This document shows, in pieces, positions 44,701 through 57,800 of a stretch of DNA of 64,000 nt (the first letter of the stretch is position 1; each line of letters opens with the position of its first letter). Under the pieces are notes generated by a model. It was not told the DNA's origin. It ran no database searches and saw only the letters and a list, made by a program, of their open reading frames with translations. This DNA comes from Symsagittifera roscoffensis (taxonomy: Eukaryota > Xenacoelomorpha > Acoela > Convolutidae): NCBI RefSeq assembly GCF_963678635.1, contig NC_087062.1, forward strand, positions 17,349,789-17,413,788, read 5' to 3'. Both the position numbers and the translations under genes were made by a program.

Positions 44701-45819
44701 CAAAAAAATCAAACTAAAAATCTTGGAAGGAATTTTGCAATTATTGTTGGTCTCGAATGATCAACACTCAGGACACGAGAAAAGAAGTCTGGCGAAATTG
44801 TCATCAATGACTATAAAACGCCGTCGATTCGACACACTTTACTGTGCAGTCTAAATGGTTGTAAATTAATTTGCTATCATAATTTATCATTGCAGCTAGG
44901 TTCTATCAATTAGCACTTCTTATCCTCAAGGCGGCACACCGAGCACTTACTCCTGGAATCTTTTAGATGCTTTCAAGCTAACTAAAAATTGTAGTTAAAA
45001 GCTTTTGCCCCTTGACTTATCAGTCTTAAGCATTATAGCTCGATACTCAATGATAGACAAGACAGCAGTAGTCTGTTTCACTTTTAATTTTTCTAACTGA
45101 ATTATGGTAACTTATCCAAATTAAAACTCAACCATCCACGATATTTCTTCTTGAGACTGTGTATGACGTTCCTGAATCATCTCGTCCTTTTCACAAGATA
45201 AATTTCATTAAGTCATTTAAAAGCAAATCCATTATTAAAGCGAAAATCGATCATTTTATTCATGACAACATTGAAGAATATGGATATCTATCATTTAAGA
45301 TTAATGAATTCACTTTGCTACTAAATAACTTCAAGAAAATTCCTTTAACGAGCTATGTGACAATTAAGAAGAAACGCAGCCAAATAAACTATTTCATTCT
45401 TGCACTAAATCAATCCGATTCGATCGACGGTTGATAAAAAGAAATGATAGATCTGAATCAAGCATCCCTCAGTGCAAGATATGTCTAGCCGCTCGAATAT
45501 GATAAAAACCATTAAAAAACTTGACAGTCGATCGCTGGATTATATTTTTTTAGCTCGTGACTAACATACATCAGACAGGATTCTGACATACCGACCCTCT
45601 CTGACAACGTTTTTGTAACGAAATTACTCCATATTGACTAATTGGATCAACACACCGGCAAAGAAAGCCTTCAAACGCTTCAGCCCCCTGAAAAAAACTT
45701 AAGATCTGGAAAGAAATATCGAAACAGAAGCTTATCAGAAAAAACACACATAAAGGCAAAGCGCAGCTTAACAATGAAAGACTATGATATCAAGCAACTG
45801 AAAAAAAAACAAATCAATA
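44701..45819. other. Intergenic, nothing recognised
   Basis: AT-rich. A 91-codon plus-strand ORF at 45159-45434 has no recognisable domain. A diverged GCGAAGC-type element (AAAGGCAAAGCGCAGCTTAA) is at 45752. Confidence 0.4.
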
Positions 45820-46347
45820 ACTGAAAAAAAAAATCGTTTTTTGTTTAAAAAAAAATAAAAATTGCACAAAACGACCAACAATTACTGGAACAAAAATAAC
45901 TGCACCAATACAAACTTTACAAAGGGCTTTCAACAGCTAAAAAAACCTAACCTATCATCTAAATAACAAACACTAAATAACGAAAACTTTCAGTTTCCAC
46001 AAAAAAAACAAGTCCCGACTGGAATCAGATTTCTGGGATTTGTCGTCTCAAGCATGTATATTAAGATTAGGCCAATTTTCTTGGAACTCAATTAGTTGCC
46101 CAAAACCGAAGTACGCCGATTAGTTTTGAAATTAAGGTGCTTATTTTCCAAATTTTAGGTAGATTTGGTACCGTGCCAACCAAGCAGACAAACAGAAGTC
46201 CGATCAAAGTTTTACATGAATCAAAGGTAAACTGAAATTGAAGGCTCGTTACAGAAAATGCGCGCTGATGATTGAACGTGTGTTAAGCTTCATTGCAATC
46301 TTGCAAGGGTAGCCAAAAACCTCCAGCACCATTAAATCGCTATCGCT

Positions 46348-47468
46348 TGTAACATTCGCCTTGGGATAAGCGGGCTCTAGACATCCCGCCTAACCCTCCG
46401 GAATTTTTGGTCTTAACTAATTTAAAAAGCTAAATAGTAGCAGGCGGAGGTTCGGCACCTTCCGCCTAATACAATACAGGACAATAAGGCCTCTAACTCG
46501 GGCACACGCCCGGAGCGGAGGGTTCATCGCTAAAACAATTGCTGATCATGATGGTCTTATGCCTTTGACAGGCCCACCCATGAGCGCCATTAAAACGTCT
46601 ATGTAACATTCGCCCAAATACTACAGTGACGGAGCGTAGAAAGGTACCTATTGACGAATGGCCGGCGTCAGTTACCTAAATTCTACTCGTTTCGCACCGT
46701 CTCGACCTAGCCAGTTGATTTTCTGGCCTGTTTCGGGCTAAGTAAAAAGTTACTATTTTCAGGATATCAGTCAAACGACTTTTATTCAGCTTCCGTTTAC
46801 ATGCGAAGGCGATCACATAGATGGGTCTCGGATCCCCAGACTACATGACTATCATTAAAAACACGGCTCGATTATCCTATTTTACTGTTTTTAGTGACAT
46901 TTCTATATTAAATCCATTGGAGATAGAATGACCCTCTCCTCTTTCTAGCTACTCATACTCTGAAATAACAAAAAATGCCGGTGTTAACCAAATGTTTAGG
47001 ACATCAGGGTAGCTAAAAAGTTTACAATAGTCTTTCACCAAACATCAGTCTCTGGGGGCCGAGCCTCCGCTTCCGCGCTCCTCCAGTAATAACGTCGTTA
47101 TTACTTTAATTACGTGGCACGGGAGGGTACTGCTCCTCCCTTCTTCCCACCTGAAGCCTCTTTCTGGCTAATTACTTCCGTTAAGTGTTTTATCGTGCTT
47201 GATCGTCACGATAAGAGGCTCCGCGTTTTTCTGTCAACTTTCCCGACCGTCTGTCTCTCGCTTATTCGGTTGTTGTTGTGTTTTTTTTTCTATTTTCCGG
47301 CTAAAGATGGCCGTTTTCGCATTTCTCAGAGAAGTAACGTCGCAACTCGATTTTGTCTTAAAATTTTCTTCTAGCCTCTTTCACACCAATATGTAACGAC
47401 CAAGGCCTATAATGTTGTTTTTGTGCTGCGAAGGAAGGTACCGCTGTGCCAATTCGGGGAATGGCGCA
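46348..47468. mobile_element. 1121-bp insertion, candidate solo LTR
   Basis: Absent from the parallel copy U2, where CGCTT runs straight into CTCATCCC. The insertion begins TGTAACATTCGCC and ends TGGCGCA, i.e. TG...CA as in LTRs, with GCT on both sides. It is visibly richer in G and C than its surroundings (for example CGGGCTCTAGACATCCCGCC). It contains no recognisable coding domain. The short flanking repeat (3-4 bp) leaves the exact boundary uncertain by a few bases. Confidence 0.5.
47085..47105. repeat. Perfect 10-bp inverted repeat, 1-nt spacer
   Basis: Arms AGTAATAACG and CGTTATTACT around a single T, inside the putative LTR insertion. Confidence 0.85.
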
Positions 47469-50269
47469 GCTTCTCATCCCTATTAGTAATAAAAAAGCAG
47501 TTTTATCCGCAGCATAGAAAAGGTCATGAACATCGATTTGTCGGAAAAGATATGGTTCTTGAATCCAGTCTATCTTCATATCCATGGACTCAATCGCAAA
47601 TGCAGTTGGGGAATATCAGACAAACCACGTTAACTGCTGCTCATTTTTTGCTTGTTCATTTGCTCTCTCGCAATGCACCTGTTAAAAGTGTGGTTGTTAT
47701 GGCCACAGTTCAAATAGAACAAAAATATCTTGTTTTCCCATCCCGTTCCCCTTATGTAACGTCCTCGGTCATGTCAACATAATGCTGGAGTCGCAGTCAA
47801 CTTTAAACTTTATCTTGTGATTTTTTTGGCTCCCACCAAGTGGCTTTCGTTAAACCGCTCCTTCATTTGTAAATGCAACATCTGTTGGAACTGAATTTCA
47901 GCTATGAATGAGTTGTATTCTTGAACATAAGGCATTCTTAAGGCTTCAAGAATATATGGCTTTTCCAGATTGTCGCTGATCTCTTCAGCTGCAGATTGTA
48001 GCTTGAACACTTAGTTTGCGACTTTACTTAGAAAGTTTATCATAGACTCGCCATTCGACGTGATTTCCGAAAAATTTCTGCCAAAGTAAAAACAATTCTG
48101 GCTATTTCGAATCAGTCCAAATGTTTTCTGTATGTTTTTCCTTATGTGAAATCTAAGCTTGTTATCTGAGCGATTATTATCTGCAAACAAGCATCATTGA
48201 CGTGCACAGTGGTTTTGTGATACAATTTCTGCTGAACAGCATCCCTGTTGGGATTGCTACTTTTTACAGATCCTAATTTTAAGTTTTTACCCTCAATGTA
48301 GGCTTGAAATTGTTCGCACAATGCAGGAAAAGACTCGGTTTGCCAGTAAAATTTACTATTCTTTTCCGGATTTCCTTAACATGCTGTTACTTGGAAGCTT
48401 CATTCGACCATAACCTACTATAATAGTAGGTTTTCATGTTTTAGGAAGAGAATAGTTTCTTGGCATATTTTTCTGTCCATACAATGGCGTTAAGTCACAA
48501 TCTTACTCCGGTAACAAAAATGATTTGTAAAAAATTGAAGGCACCGGGAACAAGCTCTGAAAGTTATAGAGTTGCCGTCGCTTTCAGAGCAAGTCCTTTG
48601 CTAGGCTCTCAACTTTTTTATTTTCACCTTGAAGCTTCCTCTTCTACTACTGACTTTTGTCCGTTACTGAAAAACCATACTATTTTCATCTTGATCCTAC
48701 TGACTAATCTGTGTTTTTTCAAGCTAACAGGCAACACTCTGTGTTTTCATTTTTTATGCCCTAATTTTAGTCAATCAAATCATAATTTGAATCGCCCACA
48801 CCTTCCAAGCTTACAAGGCTTACTGTTTAACTTTTATTTGCATTATCTTGATAACCCGTGCATTGCACGTTTGTTTCTCTAGCCAAACAACTTTTTTCTA
48901 CCCACACATTCCTTTTTGGCCACTTCTTCTCAAATTCATGTCATAACTAAACTCCCCAAAAGCCTTTAAAGAATGGAATTTTGTTGCCTTGTTTGCTCCG
49001 TCCTTCATTAAAGATGCAGAGCAAAACATGCCCTAAAACATTTTTATAATTTTAACTTGAAGATAAACTGCCAGCAGTGTGATTGCAATTTTCACCATTT
49101 TTTGCCCAATAGCGGAGCAACTGTGCTTCCACTTTTGAAAACCAAAAAGAGTACTACCAGCTGTATGTTGAAAAACTTAATCAAAACGACCTAATTGTTC
49201 ATGAGAGCACTCCCCATTACGTCTCCAGAAAACCTCCCTTCCTGTAATTTTTTTCAATTTATGTTTCATGTGTGTTATGATAATTGACTATTTCTCAATT
49301 TTTTTTCTGTGAAAAGAATTTTCACGATAAAATCAAACAAACTAAAAGCCCATTGCGTTAATTTTGGTAGAAGTAGGATGCATCCAACTTCAATTGGATG
49401 CATGCGATGCCCAGGATCCATTACTTAGTTAAAAGTCAAGGAATAGACTATCTTGCACACACTGAAATCATAGTTTCACTATATCACTCTACTGAGTAGT
49501 TTATTAAAAGTTATTTCATTCCTAATACATTTAAATTCTACAGGTACTTCTTCTGTGCAAATGGGTATGTTTTCAAATTTGGCCTTTTTTTCTTTGTGCT
49601 TTGATGTATCAACAACCAACGTCCCGCCGGTTCGGAGTGATTGACTCGAGGCAATTTTTTTTTCAAATTTAAAATTTTCCCACTTCAGTTTCTTTTTGCT
49701 ATATGCCTATAAATATAATCGATGCCATTTTCAATTTTTTCCAGAATACGAGGTATTTTATCATTTGTTAGGAATATCTACTTGAAACTTTATCCAAAGC
49801 TTTTTTGTTTTATGTCTCCAAAAATTAACACTTCAAAAAGTTGCTGAAAAGCCAAAAATGCCCTATTTAGTGGGAAAAAACACGGAACGATGATTTACTT
49901 TATTTACGATCAGACTCTGAAATATGTTTTGATCCCTTAAAATTGTTTAGTCAAAAGACTTCTTTTTCCAAACTTTTCAATTTGTTCTGATAGGTAATTA
50001 CTATTTCTAGGTGATACAAGCGTAGCGCTACTTGTATTTTTAAATTTTTGCTTACAAAAGTAGTGGTTCACCAGTTGTTTCAAATTCATAAACGTTACCG
50101 AGTATACTTGGTAATTCCTGTTCCCCCAATTCTTTACTTGCGGCATTCCTATTGAGTCCTCAAAAACCTACACGCTAATAGTTTTGGTCATTTTACTTGT
50201 GCTTGCATGGTTCTAAAGGTTACTTCGCGATTGTTATCAGTCTTAAGTCAAAGGATGAAAAAAGATGGA

Positions 50270-53200
50270 AAAAAATCGTGATGATAAAAAATTATAAAAA
50301 ATGGAGAAAAGGACAAACAATTACTGGAACAAAAATAACTGCACCATTAGAAACTTTACAATGAGCTTTCAAACAGCTAAAAAACGAACTTATCGTCTAA
50401 ATAATGAATTCTTAATAACCAAATTTTTGTTTCCACAAAAAAAAACAAATCCGGACTGGAGTCAGATTTCTGGGATTTGTCGTCTAAAGAATAGGTATTA
50501 CCACTGCAACAATTTCATAAAACACTTCTTGAAATAAAAGAAAAAATATCAACAAAACTAACAGCGTTAACATGAAAAGCGTGCAAAAATCAACAAGTAG
50601 CAAAAAAGTCAATGTAAGCCAATTTTCTTGGAAATCGGTTAGTTGCCCAAAATCGAAGTACGTCGAATAGTTTTGAAATTTGGGCCCTAATTTTTTCAAG
50701 TTTTTGGTAGATTTGATGCTGCCTCAAGCAAGCAGCCAAAATTGCAGACAAACAGAAGTCCGATCAAAATTTTACATGAACCAAAGGTAAACTGAAATTT
50801 AAGCAGGTTACAAAAAATGCGCGCTGATGGTTGAACGTGTGTTTAGCTTCATTGCGATCTTGGAAGGGTAGCCAAAAACCTCCAACACCCTTAAATCGTT
50901 GTCACATCTCAACCCTATTTGTAATAGCAATAGCTTTTTCAACCCGTTTCAGCAAAGAGCATCTTGAGCATCGATTTGGCGGAAAAGATATGGTTCTTGA
51001 ATCCAGTATATCACCATATCCATCGACCCAATTGCAAATTCATTCAGAGCAAATCCAGATAAACCGCCTTAATTGGTGCTCATAGATCTTGGAAGGGTAG
51101 ACAAAAATCTCCAACACCATTAAATTGCTTTCGCTTCTCATCCCTATTAGTAATAACAATAGCTTTTTCAACCCATTCCAGCATAGAAAGCGTCGTGAAC
51201 ATCGATTTGTCGGAAAAGATATGGTTCTTGAATCCAGTCTATCTTCATATCCATGGACTCAATCGCAAATGCAGTTAGGGAATATCAGACAAACCACGTT
51301 AACTGTTGCTCATTTTTTGCTTGTTCATATGCTCTCTCGCAATGCACCTGTCTACAGTGTGGGTGTTATGGCCACAGTTCAAATAGAACAAAAATATCTT
51401 GTTTTCCCATCCCGTTCCCCTTTTATAACGTCCTCGGTTATGTCAACATAATGCTGGAGTCGCAGTCAACTTTAAACTTTATATTGTGTTTTTTTGGCTC
51501 CCACCAAGTGGCTTTCGTTAAACCGCTCCTTCATTTGTAAATGCGACATCTGTTGGAACTAAATTTCAGCTATGAATGGTTGCATTTTTGTGGCAATGCT
51601 TTAGGAACAAATGGCTATTTACAGATTGTCGCCTATCTCTTCGTCTCCAGATTGTAGCTTGAACACTATGTTGTCCAATCTATTTAGAAAATCTATCACG
51701 GACTTGCCATTCAACAAAAATTCCGAACAATTTCTGCCAAAGTAAAACAATTTTGGCTAGTTCGAATCAGTCCAAAGTTTTTCTGTAAGTTTTTCCATAC
51801 GTGAAATCCAAGCTTGTTATCTGAGCAATTGTTATTGGCAAAGAACTATCATTGAGGTGCATAGTGGCTTCCGAATAAAGCTTCTTCTGAACAGCAACCC
51901 TAGTGGCATAGCTAACTTTTACAGATTCTAAGTTTAGGTTTTTACTCTAATTACAGGCTAGAAATTGTTGCACAAAAGAGGAAAAGATTCAGTTTACCGG
52001 TAAAATTGAGTATTCGTTTCCGGATTCCCTTAACACGTTGATGCTTGGAAACTTCAATCGACCATAACCTACAATAATAGTAGGTTTTGATGTTTAAAAG
52101 TAAGAATAGTTTCTTGGCATATTTTTACGTCCATATAAGTGCGTAAAGTCACAATTTTGCTCCGGTAACAATGATATAATGTAAAACTTGGAAGCACCGA
52201 GAAGAAGCTGTGGAAATTATATAGTTGCAACCTTTTTCAGAGCAAATTTCTTGCTAGGCTCTCATCTTTTAATTTTTTTCACTTTAAATTTTCCTCTGGT
52301 TCTCAAAAACTAATGTTTCAATCTCCAACTGAAAGAACTCTCTCTCTAATTCGACAATTTTTTTCACTTTTGCAATCATTACAGAACCTTTTCATCGTTT
52401 GGAGATAGTTTTTCAACTTATCAATCTCCTATGAAGAAGTTTTTCTTGTTCCCCGACTTGTACAGTCATCAATCCCAGCTTCTCGCAGTTATCAAGATAT
52501 TTTTGGCATCCCTACTCTGATCATAGCAATTATGCGACCTTCAAAAAAAATTGGTGGCAAACTCATCACATTTGATGGTTGCAACTGTTCCAATGGGGCC
52601 ACAAAGCAGTATTTAATGTTAACAATAACTACTATGTAAACATTTGGCCGTACCACAGCCTTAATTTCAAGTTGTTTGGGCAAAAAAAGCACGAATTTCT
52701 TGACTACTGACTTTTGTCCATTTCTTTATATGCCCTTTTGTCCATTTCTTTAGTTTTCATTTTTATGCCCTAATTTTAGTCAATCAAATCATAATTTGAA
52801 TCGCCCACACCTTCCAAGCTTACAAGGCTTACTGTTTAACTTTTATTTGCCTTATCTTGATAACCCGTGCATTGCACGTTTGTTTCCCTTGCCAAACAAA
52901 ATTTTTCTACCTACACATTTCTTTTTGGCTACTTCTCCTCAAAGGCCTGTAAAAACTAAATTCCTCAAAGCTTTTAGCGGCTGGAATTTTGTTGCGTTGT
53001 TTGACCCGTCCTTCATCAAAGCTCTAGAACAAAACAAGCGCAAATGAGCAAAAACAGTTTCATAAAATCAACTTAAAGCCCATTGCGCTAATTATTTATA
53101 TTAGAGGTAGGGATCAACTTCAATTGGATGCATTACTTAATAAAAAGCCTGGGAGAGACTATATTGCACATACTGAAATCATAGTTTCGCTATATTACTG

Positions 53201-53950
53201 TACTGATAACTTAAATAAAAATTGCATGCGATTCATTCCTAATACATTTAAATTCTACAGGTACTTCTTCTGTACAAATGGTTATGTTTTCAATTTTGGC
53301 CTGTTTTCTTTGTGCTTTGATGTATCATCAACCAACGTCCCGCCGGTTCGGAGTGATTGAGTCGAGGCGTTTTTTTAAAGTTAAAGTTTTTCCCACTACC
53401 ATTTTTTTTATTAATGCCAACAATTATAATCTATGCACTTTCGTTTTTTTTCCAGACTAGGAGGTATATTATCAATTGTTAGAAAAACCCACGTGATAAG
53501 TTATCTAAATTTTTTGTTTTATATCTCCGAAATTTAACACCTCAAAAATTGCTGAAAAGCCAAACTTGCTAATATTAGATGGAATAACACGAACGATGCT
53601 TCGTTTTACTAATGATCACACTCGGAAATATGGTTTGATCCCTAACAATTTCCTCGGCAAAAGGTCTCTTTATTCCAGATTTTTCCATTTGTTCTGATAG
53701 GTAATTAATTTACTAGGTGAAACAAGCGTAGCGCTACTTATCTTTTGAACTTCTTGCTAACAGAAGTACTGGTTCACAGTTCTTTCAACATTCATTTATT
53801 TTTTCTAATCCACTTTGTAATTCCTGATTCCCCAGTTCTCCACTTGTGGCATTCCTGTTGGGTCCGCAAAAACCAATACGCTAACAGTTTTGGCCATTTT
53901 TACTTGTGCTTACAAGATCCATATGGTTACTTCGCTATTGATTAGAACTG
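50270..53950 (-). mobile_element. Retroelement-derived duplicated block, unit U2
   Basis: Direct copy of U1. The minus strand at about 51430-51330 again shows NCGHNTHTVDRC with Tyr in the first Cys position. An extra, more diverged copy of the GATATGGTTCTTGAATCCAG part lies at 50955-51060. Relative to U1 it carries an extra roughly 400-bp piece at 52310-52705 (see the integrase fragment). Confidence 0.5.
52420..52692 (-). pseudogene. Integrase-core-like fragment
   Basis: Minus-strand frame with NVYIVVIVNIKYCF, VAPLEQLQPSNV and then VGMPKISDNCEKLG. This resembles the rve integrase core of Ty3/gypsy elements: the YIV-VVD strand with Asp replaced by Asn, then G-P--I-SDNG--F with Gly replaced by Cys. 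Key acidic residues are lost, so it is inactive. It may belong to the pol remnant ending at 53960 but is separated from it by U2 sequence. Confidence 0.45.
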
Positions 53951-53959
53951 ACCCCGTTA

Positions 53960-56900
53960 ACTTTTGGTTTGTCGGCTAAGTCCGCGCCATCAGACATACA
54001 AGCCTGACACCTCTGTTGTTCCCCTTCCTCATGAAAATTTTTGATAAACTTACAGTGGAAAAAAAATCAATCTCTTGTGAAAGATACCATCTACTTTCCG
54101 CCTAGGAATAATAAATTTCTCGTTTCCGAAACATTGAAAATATACTTTTTTTGAAACCAATATCATAAGTTTATGACTTTTGCTATTCAGTATCCCTAGG
54201 CATAATAGGATTATCATTAAATCACCAAAAAACGTCCATGATGAAGATATGTAATTTGTTTTTACCATTAATTTACCTGTGCACAACAATAATTTCAGTA
54301 TCATTACCATCATCAGGCATTTCATACAACAAACAGTACTGAATTATTTACGCTATGAACGCTGGCTTGGTTTTCTTGTAGAATAACGCTATAAGCTCTA
54401 TTCCCAACGGATGATTCGTTATTATCATCCTTCACAGAATTAGCTGCTGTAGGTTTTGATTTCGTTTCAAACTTAACAACTACAGAATTTTTTGTTTCGT
54501 TTTCAACAATGTATTTTGATCAATAGTTTGACTCCCGCTTCTCGAGCGTTTACCCTCGTTCGTTCATGGAAAGCCTTCGCCCTATCATACTGAATTTTTT
54601 TGCTCTTCCTTAGCTTTTTCGTCTTCAATTTCACAATTTTGATACTTTACAATCACTTTGATTATGTCTGCTCCATTATAAAGTAATATAAAATTTTTTG
54701 TTTTTCCTTTCAAAGGATCAATAGCAATAGATGGAACTTTTTCATTCGCGCTATTTTTAGGCCAGTACTGTTTTTTGTCGCAATACGTCTTTTTCGTTCA
54801 TGTTTGACATTCCTTGTATCGCGCATCAATTGCTGGCTTCTGTGGTGCGCCATCTTGAGGAGGCGCTTCGCGCTGCCATGGTCATAGTTTTTTTGGGTTA
54901 TTTTAGATTTTTTTTTCAATTTGAGGTGAACCTTTTGTTTTTCCAAATTATGAGTTCGCATTGCTTGTTCTCAGATGTTGCTAGAAATTTTTTTTCGTCT
55001 TTTATGAAACATTCATTAGTAGTAGTTGGAACCAATGACAAGCAATCTGCTTGTGGAGTTTGCTTTCTTGCCTCGTGCTTGATTTCAAATTTGAACTGCC
55101 CTAGTTTTTCCAACCGTGTAGCTATCATACCGTCGGGTTCCTTGGTACTATAAAGCCACGTTACGACTCTCCAAACCGTATCTATTAAGACTTTTCCTCC
55201 AAACAAATTGTTCCGGAAGTATTGTATGATAGTTAGAATTGTGTATAGTTTCCTCTTGATTGCGTAGTAATTCCGTTGTACTTTGTTCAGTGTTTTACCG
55301 GCGTATACAAAGACTCGGTCAACCTTTTGTTGCTTTTGTGTCACTTTGACTAGTATCCAGATAAAAAAGCGTCCGGTAATAGATAGACATATCATCATCA
55401 TTCAAGTATCCGAGTATTAATGCATTCTGCAGTTTTTCTTTCAGCTCAATCAAGGCTATTTTGCAAACTTCCTTGAGAAACAATATTTTGCTCTTATCAA
55501 TAAGTTTGCAAAGTGATGGTAAATTTTTGATAAACCCAAAGATCCCTAAAGCCTGATTGCAGTTGTTTGGTGTTGTAGGTCTCTTTAACGTGCTTAAATG
55601 TTTTTTTCCAAGTAATATTTGAAGTGGTTGTTCAATACTTTATGCCCAGCAGAATGAACTCTCTTTTGAAAGATAAATTCGTTCCTTTTATTCTTAATCC
55701 AGCTCAATTCAGCCGACACAGAATAAGTCGCATCTTCTATAATTGTTCCTCAAATGTTCCAGTAAAGATCTTAATATCGTCTAGGTACAACAGCGCAATT
55801 CCGTATGACAGTTCATTCAGTATTAATTCCCTTAAGTTTTGAAAATTTTCTGGCGCCGAAGCGAGACCTATTTTTAGTCTTTTTATTTTATAAAGAATCA
55901 TCGCGGCGTTATGAAGACTTTATGAGTTTGTGAGTCTTCATCTAGTGCCAATTGGAAGTAACGGGAAGTGAAAGTAATAATTGAGAAGAAGATATTGCAA
56001 TCCAATGAGTCAATGAAATTACTTATCCTTGGTAGGGGCCAGCTTTCTTTTTGATCTGACTGTTTAGTCCTCTATAACCAACTACTAATCTTTGGTATCC
56101 GTCTTTGTTTCTTAACGAGTATGGATGCAATGCCCAAATAGATAACATTGGTTCAATAAGATTGCTTTTATCCTAATCCTGCACGACCTCTTTCATAGCT
56201 TTCCGCTTTTCAAAGTTCATATTTCTCTATGTCATCCAAAAATAATTCGCACCAGCGTATTTTTAATTTTGTATTTGATTGTTTCCAAAAACCCTAAGTC
56301 CGTGAAGCTGCGTGAAATAAACTGATTATGTCTACCAAATTTTGTATGCTTTTTAATCTTATCTTCTGATGACAATTGATCAGAACCAGCGCAGCGTATT
56401 TGCCTATTTGAAAAGGCTCCTGCACTTGCCGTCGTTCCTTGAGATCAAATTTTTTTCTTGGACTTTGATTTCTCAAATCAATGTAATGGGCATTTTTTCT
56501 GTAATAGTTTTTGTTAATAGTTTCTTTTTGTATATTCAGTACCTCCCTCCAGAAAACTTTTTCCCTGGCTTACACTTATTAGTGAATCTGTTACTATTAG
56601 TTAGTTTTTTTCTGTGAACTCCTCGATACCTTCGATTAAATCTTCTCGGCTGTCAAGGGTTGTGCCGTTTCCAACCAGGAGATGAAGATTTCTACCAAAT
56701 GTTTTATGTCTACCGGAGATTCGTGCAGTTTTCTCTGCTAGTGCAAAAATTTGGACACTGGTCGTTGTTAATACTGATCTAGGTAGCGTTTTCCGATGAT
56801 CCCTACTGTACAGCAATTGTTCTCCAATGCTTAGAATACATTCCTGGTCTATAAAAAAAACCAAGAAGGCAGGATATGCAGTTACCCGCCGCTATCAAAA

Positions 56901-57800
56901 ACTCCTGGGCAACGGATTTTGTTTTTAATTGGATTTTAATGAGCACAGTGCCAATTATTCTTAACGCCAAAACGTTAGCCGCTAGTACTTTTTTACTAAG
57001 CATTTTTTTCTTCCCTGCTTTTCAATCCAATTAAAAATGTCGAAACCTATTAGCGAAATGCAATACCCGCTGTTTAACAGTCCCGTTACTTGCTTTCCGT
57101 TCAGTTGTAACCTCACAATAAAATATTTGGATTTGTTAGTGGAGCATACCTCGTTCAAGTTTGTGAGTTCCGTCCTTATAATGCAAATGCAATTTTGCTC
57201 GATGTGGGCAGAGCTTCCATAAGTAGCACAGGTATGGTAGTTCTTTGCCCGCAGAGTCGATTTTTGCTATAGTTGTTTTCCTTTATGGGAGTGTCACAAT
57301 ACTTTTGCGCGTATTTGGTCCTGGGATGGGAGTTCTTGCTCACCTAGTTTCTTTATTCGGTTCCCTTTGCGTCACGATCCTCCCCAATGACTGTTGTCTC
57401 ATCAATTGTCACTGCTCTGGGTTTTGTTTTCACTCCAGACCGACATCTATTGAACATGTCTGATCAACGAATCTACCAGAAATTCCCTCCGTATAACTGC
57501 TATTCCTGACAATTGTTCTCTTTTTCAATTTTAATTCCGCATTCAGGTCAAGTGCCTGGTTTAAAGCGTTCAAGATGTTCGTGTCCTTGTCCCCAATTGT
57601 TCAGGTGTAAATTAACTGTGGTGGATCCCTGCAAGAAAAACTTGGAGATGAGATGATCCTGTATATCCTGGAACTTGTCTGGGTACTCCATCAGTTCCAA
57701 TTTTTGCAAATCCTCCAATCGTAACGCTGAGTAGTTCGGCTGTTACTTCCAGTCTCGTTACGTTTCTGGTTCTGTGGTTCGGCTAATTGTCAGAGTTTAT
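53960..57800 (-). pseudogene. Ty3/gypsy-like retroelement remnant: gag-protease-RT-RNase H-integrase zinc finger
   Basis: In order on the minus strand, across several frames: a gag C-terminal part (about 57720-57500, LMEYPDKFQDIQDHLISKFF); a zinc knuckle at 57230-57189 (CATYGSSAHIEQNC, second Cys now Tyr); an aspartic protease (VTGLLNSGYCISLI, with the catalytic DTG read as NSG, and CLLGFFYR near 56855); reverse transcriptase 56140-55440 with YLDD at 55788-55777 (ALLYLDDIKIF); RNase H about 55330-55040 (FVYAGKTLNK, YYAIKRKLYTI); and an integrase zinc-binding region 54150-53960 (FIIPRRKVDGIFH, then RCQACMSDGADLADKP). Multiple stops and frameshifts and lost catalytic residues show that it is dead. 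The domain order is that of Metaviridae. I could not define LTRs. Confidence 0.82.

Larger units (their letters stand above)
45820..50250 (-). mobile_element. Retroelement-derived duplicated block, unit U1, with a 1.1-kb insertion
   Basis: Two parts, 45880-46347 and 47469-50250, are colinear with 50300-50890 and 51130-53950 (unit U2). The shared text is clearest at GCGCGCTGATG(A/G)TTGAACGTGTG and GATATGGTTCTTGAATCCAG. On the minus strand at about 47760-47660 one frame shows NCGHNNHTFNRC, a gag-type zinc knuckle with the first Cys replaced by Tyr. The reading frames are broken throughout. I interpret U1 as a decayed gag-like region of an LTR retroelement. Confidence 0.5.

Noticed and set aside
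45159-45434. 91-codon plus-strand ORF
   Set aside because: No motif, low-complexity AT-rich context, no splice or poly(A) signals tied to it.
47423-47782. 119-codon plus-strand ORF, repeated at 51125-51451
   Set aside because: Conserved between copies only because the DNA is duplicated. The minus strand carries the gag-type zinc-knuckle remnant.
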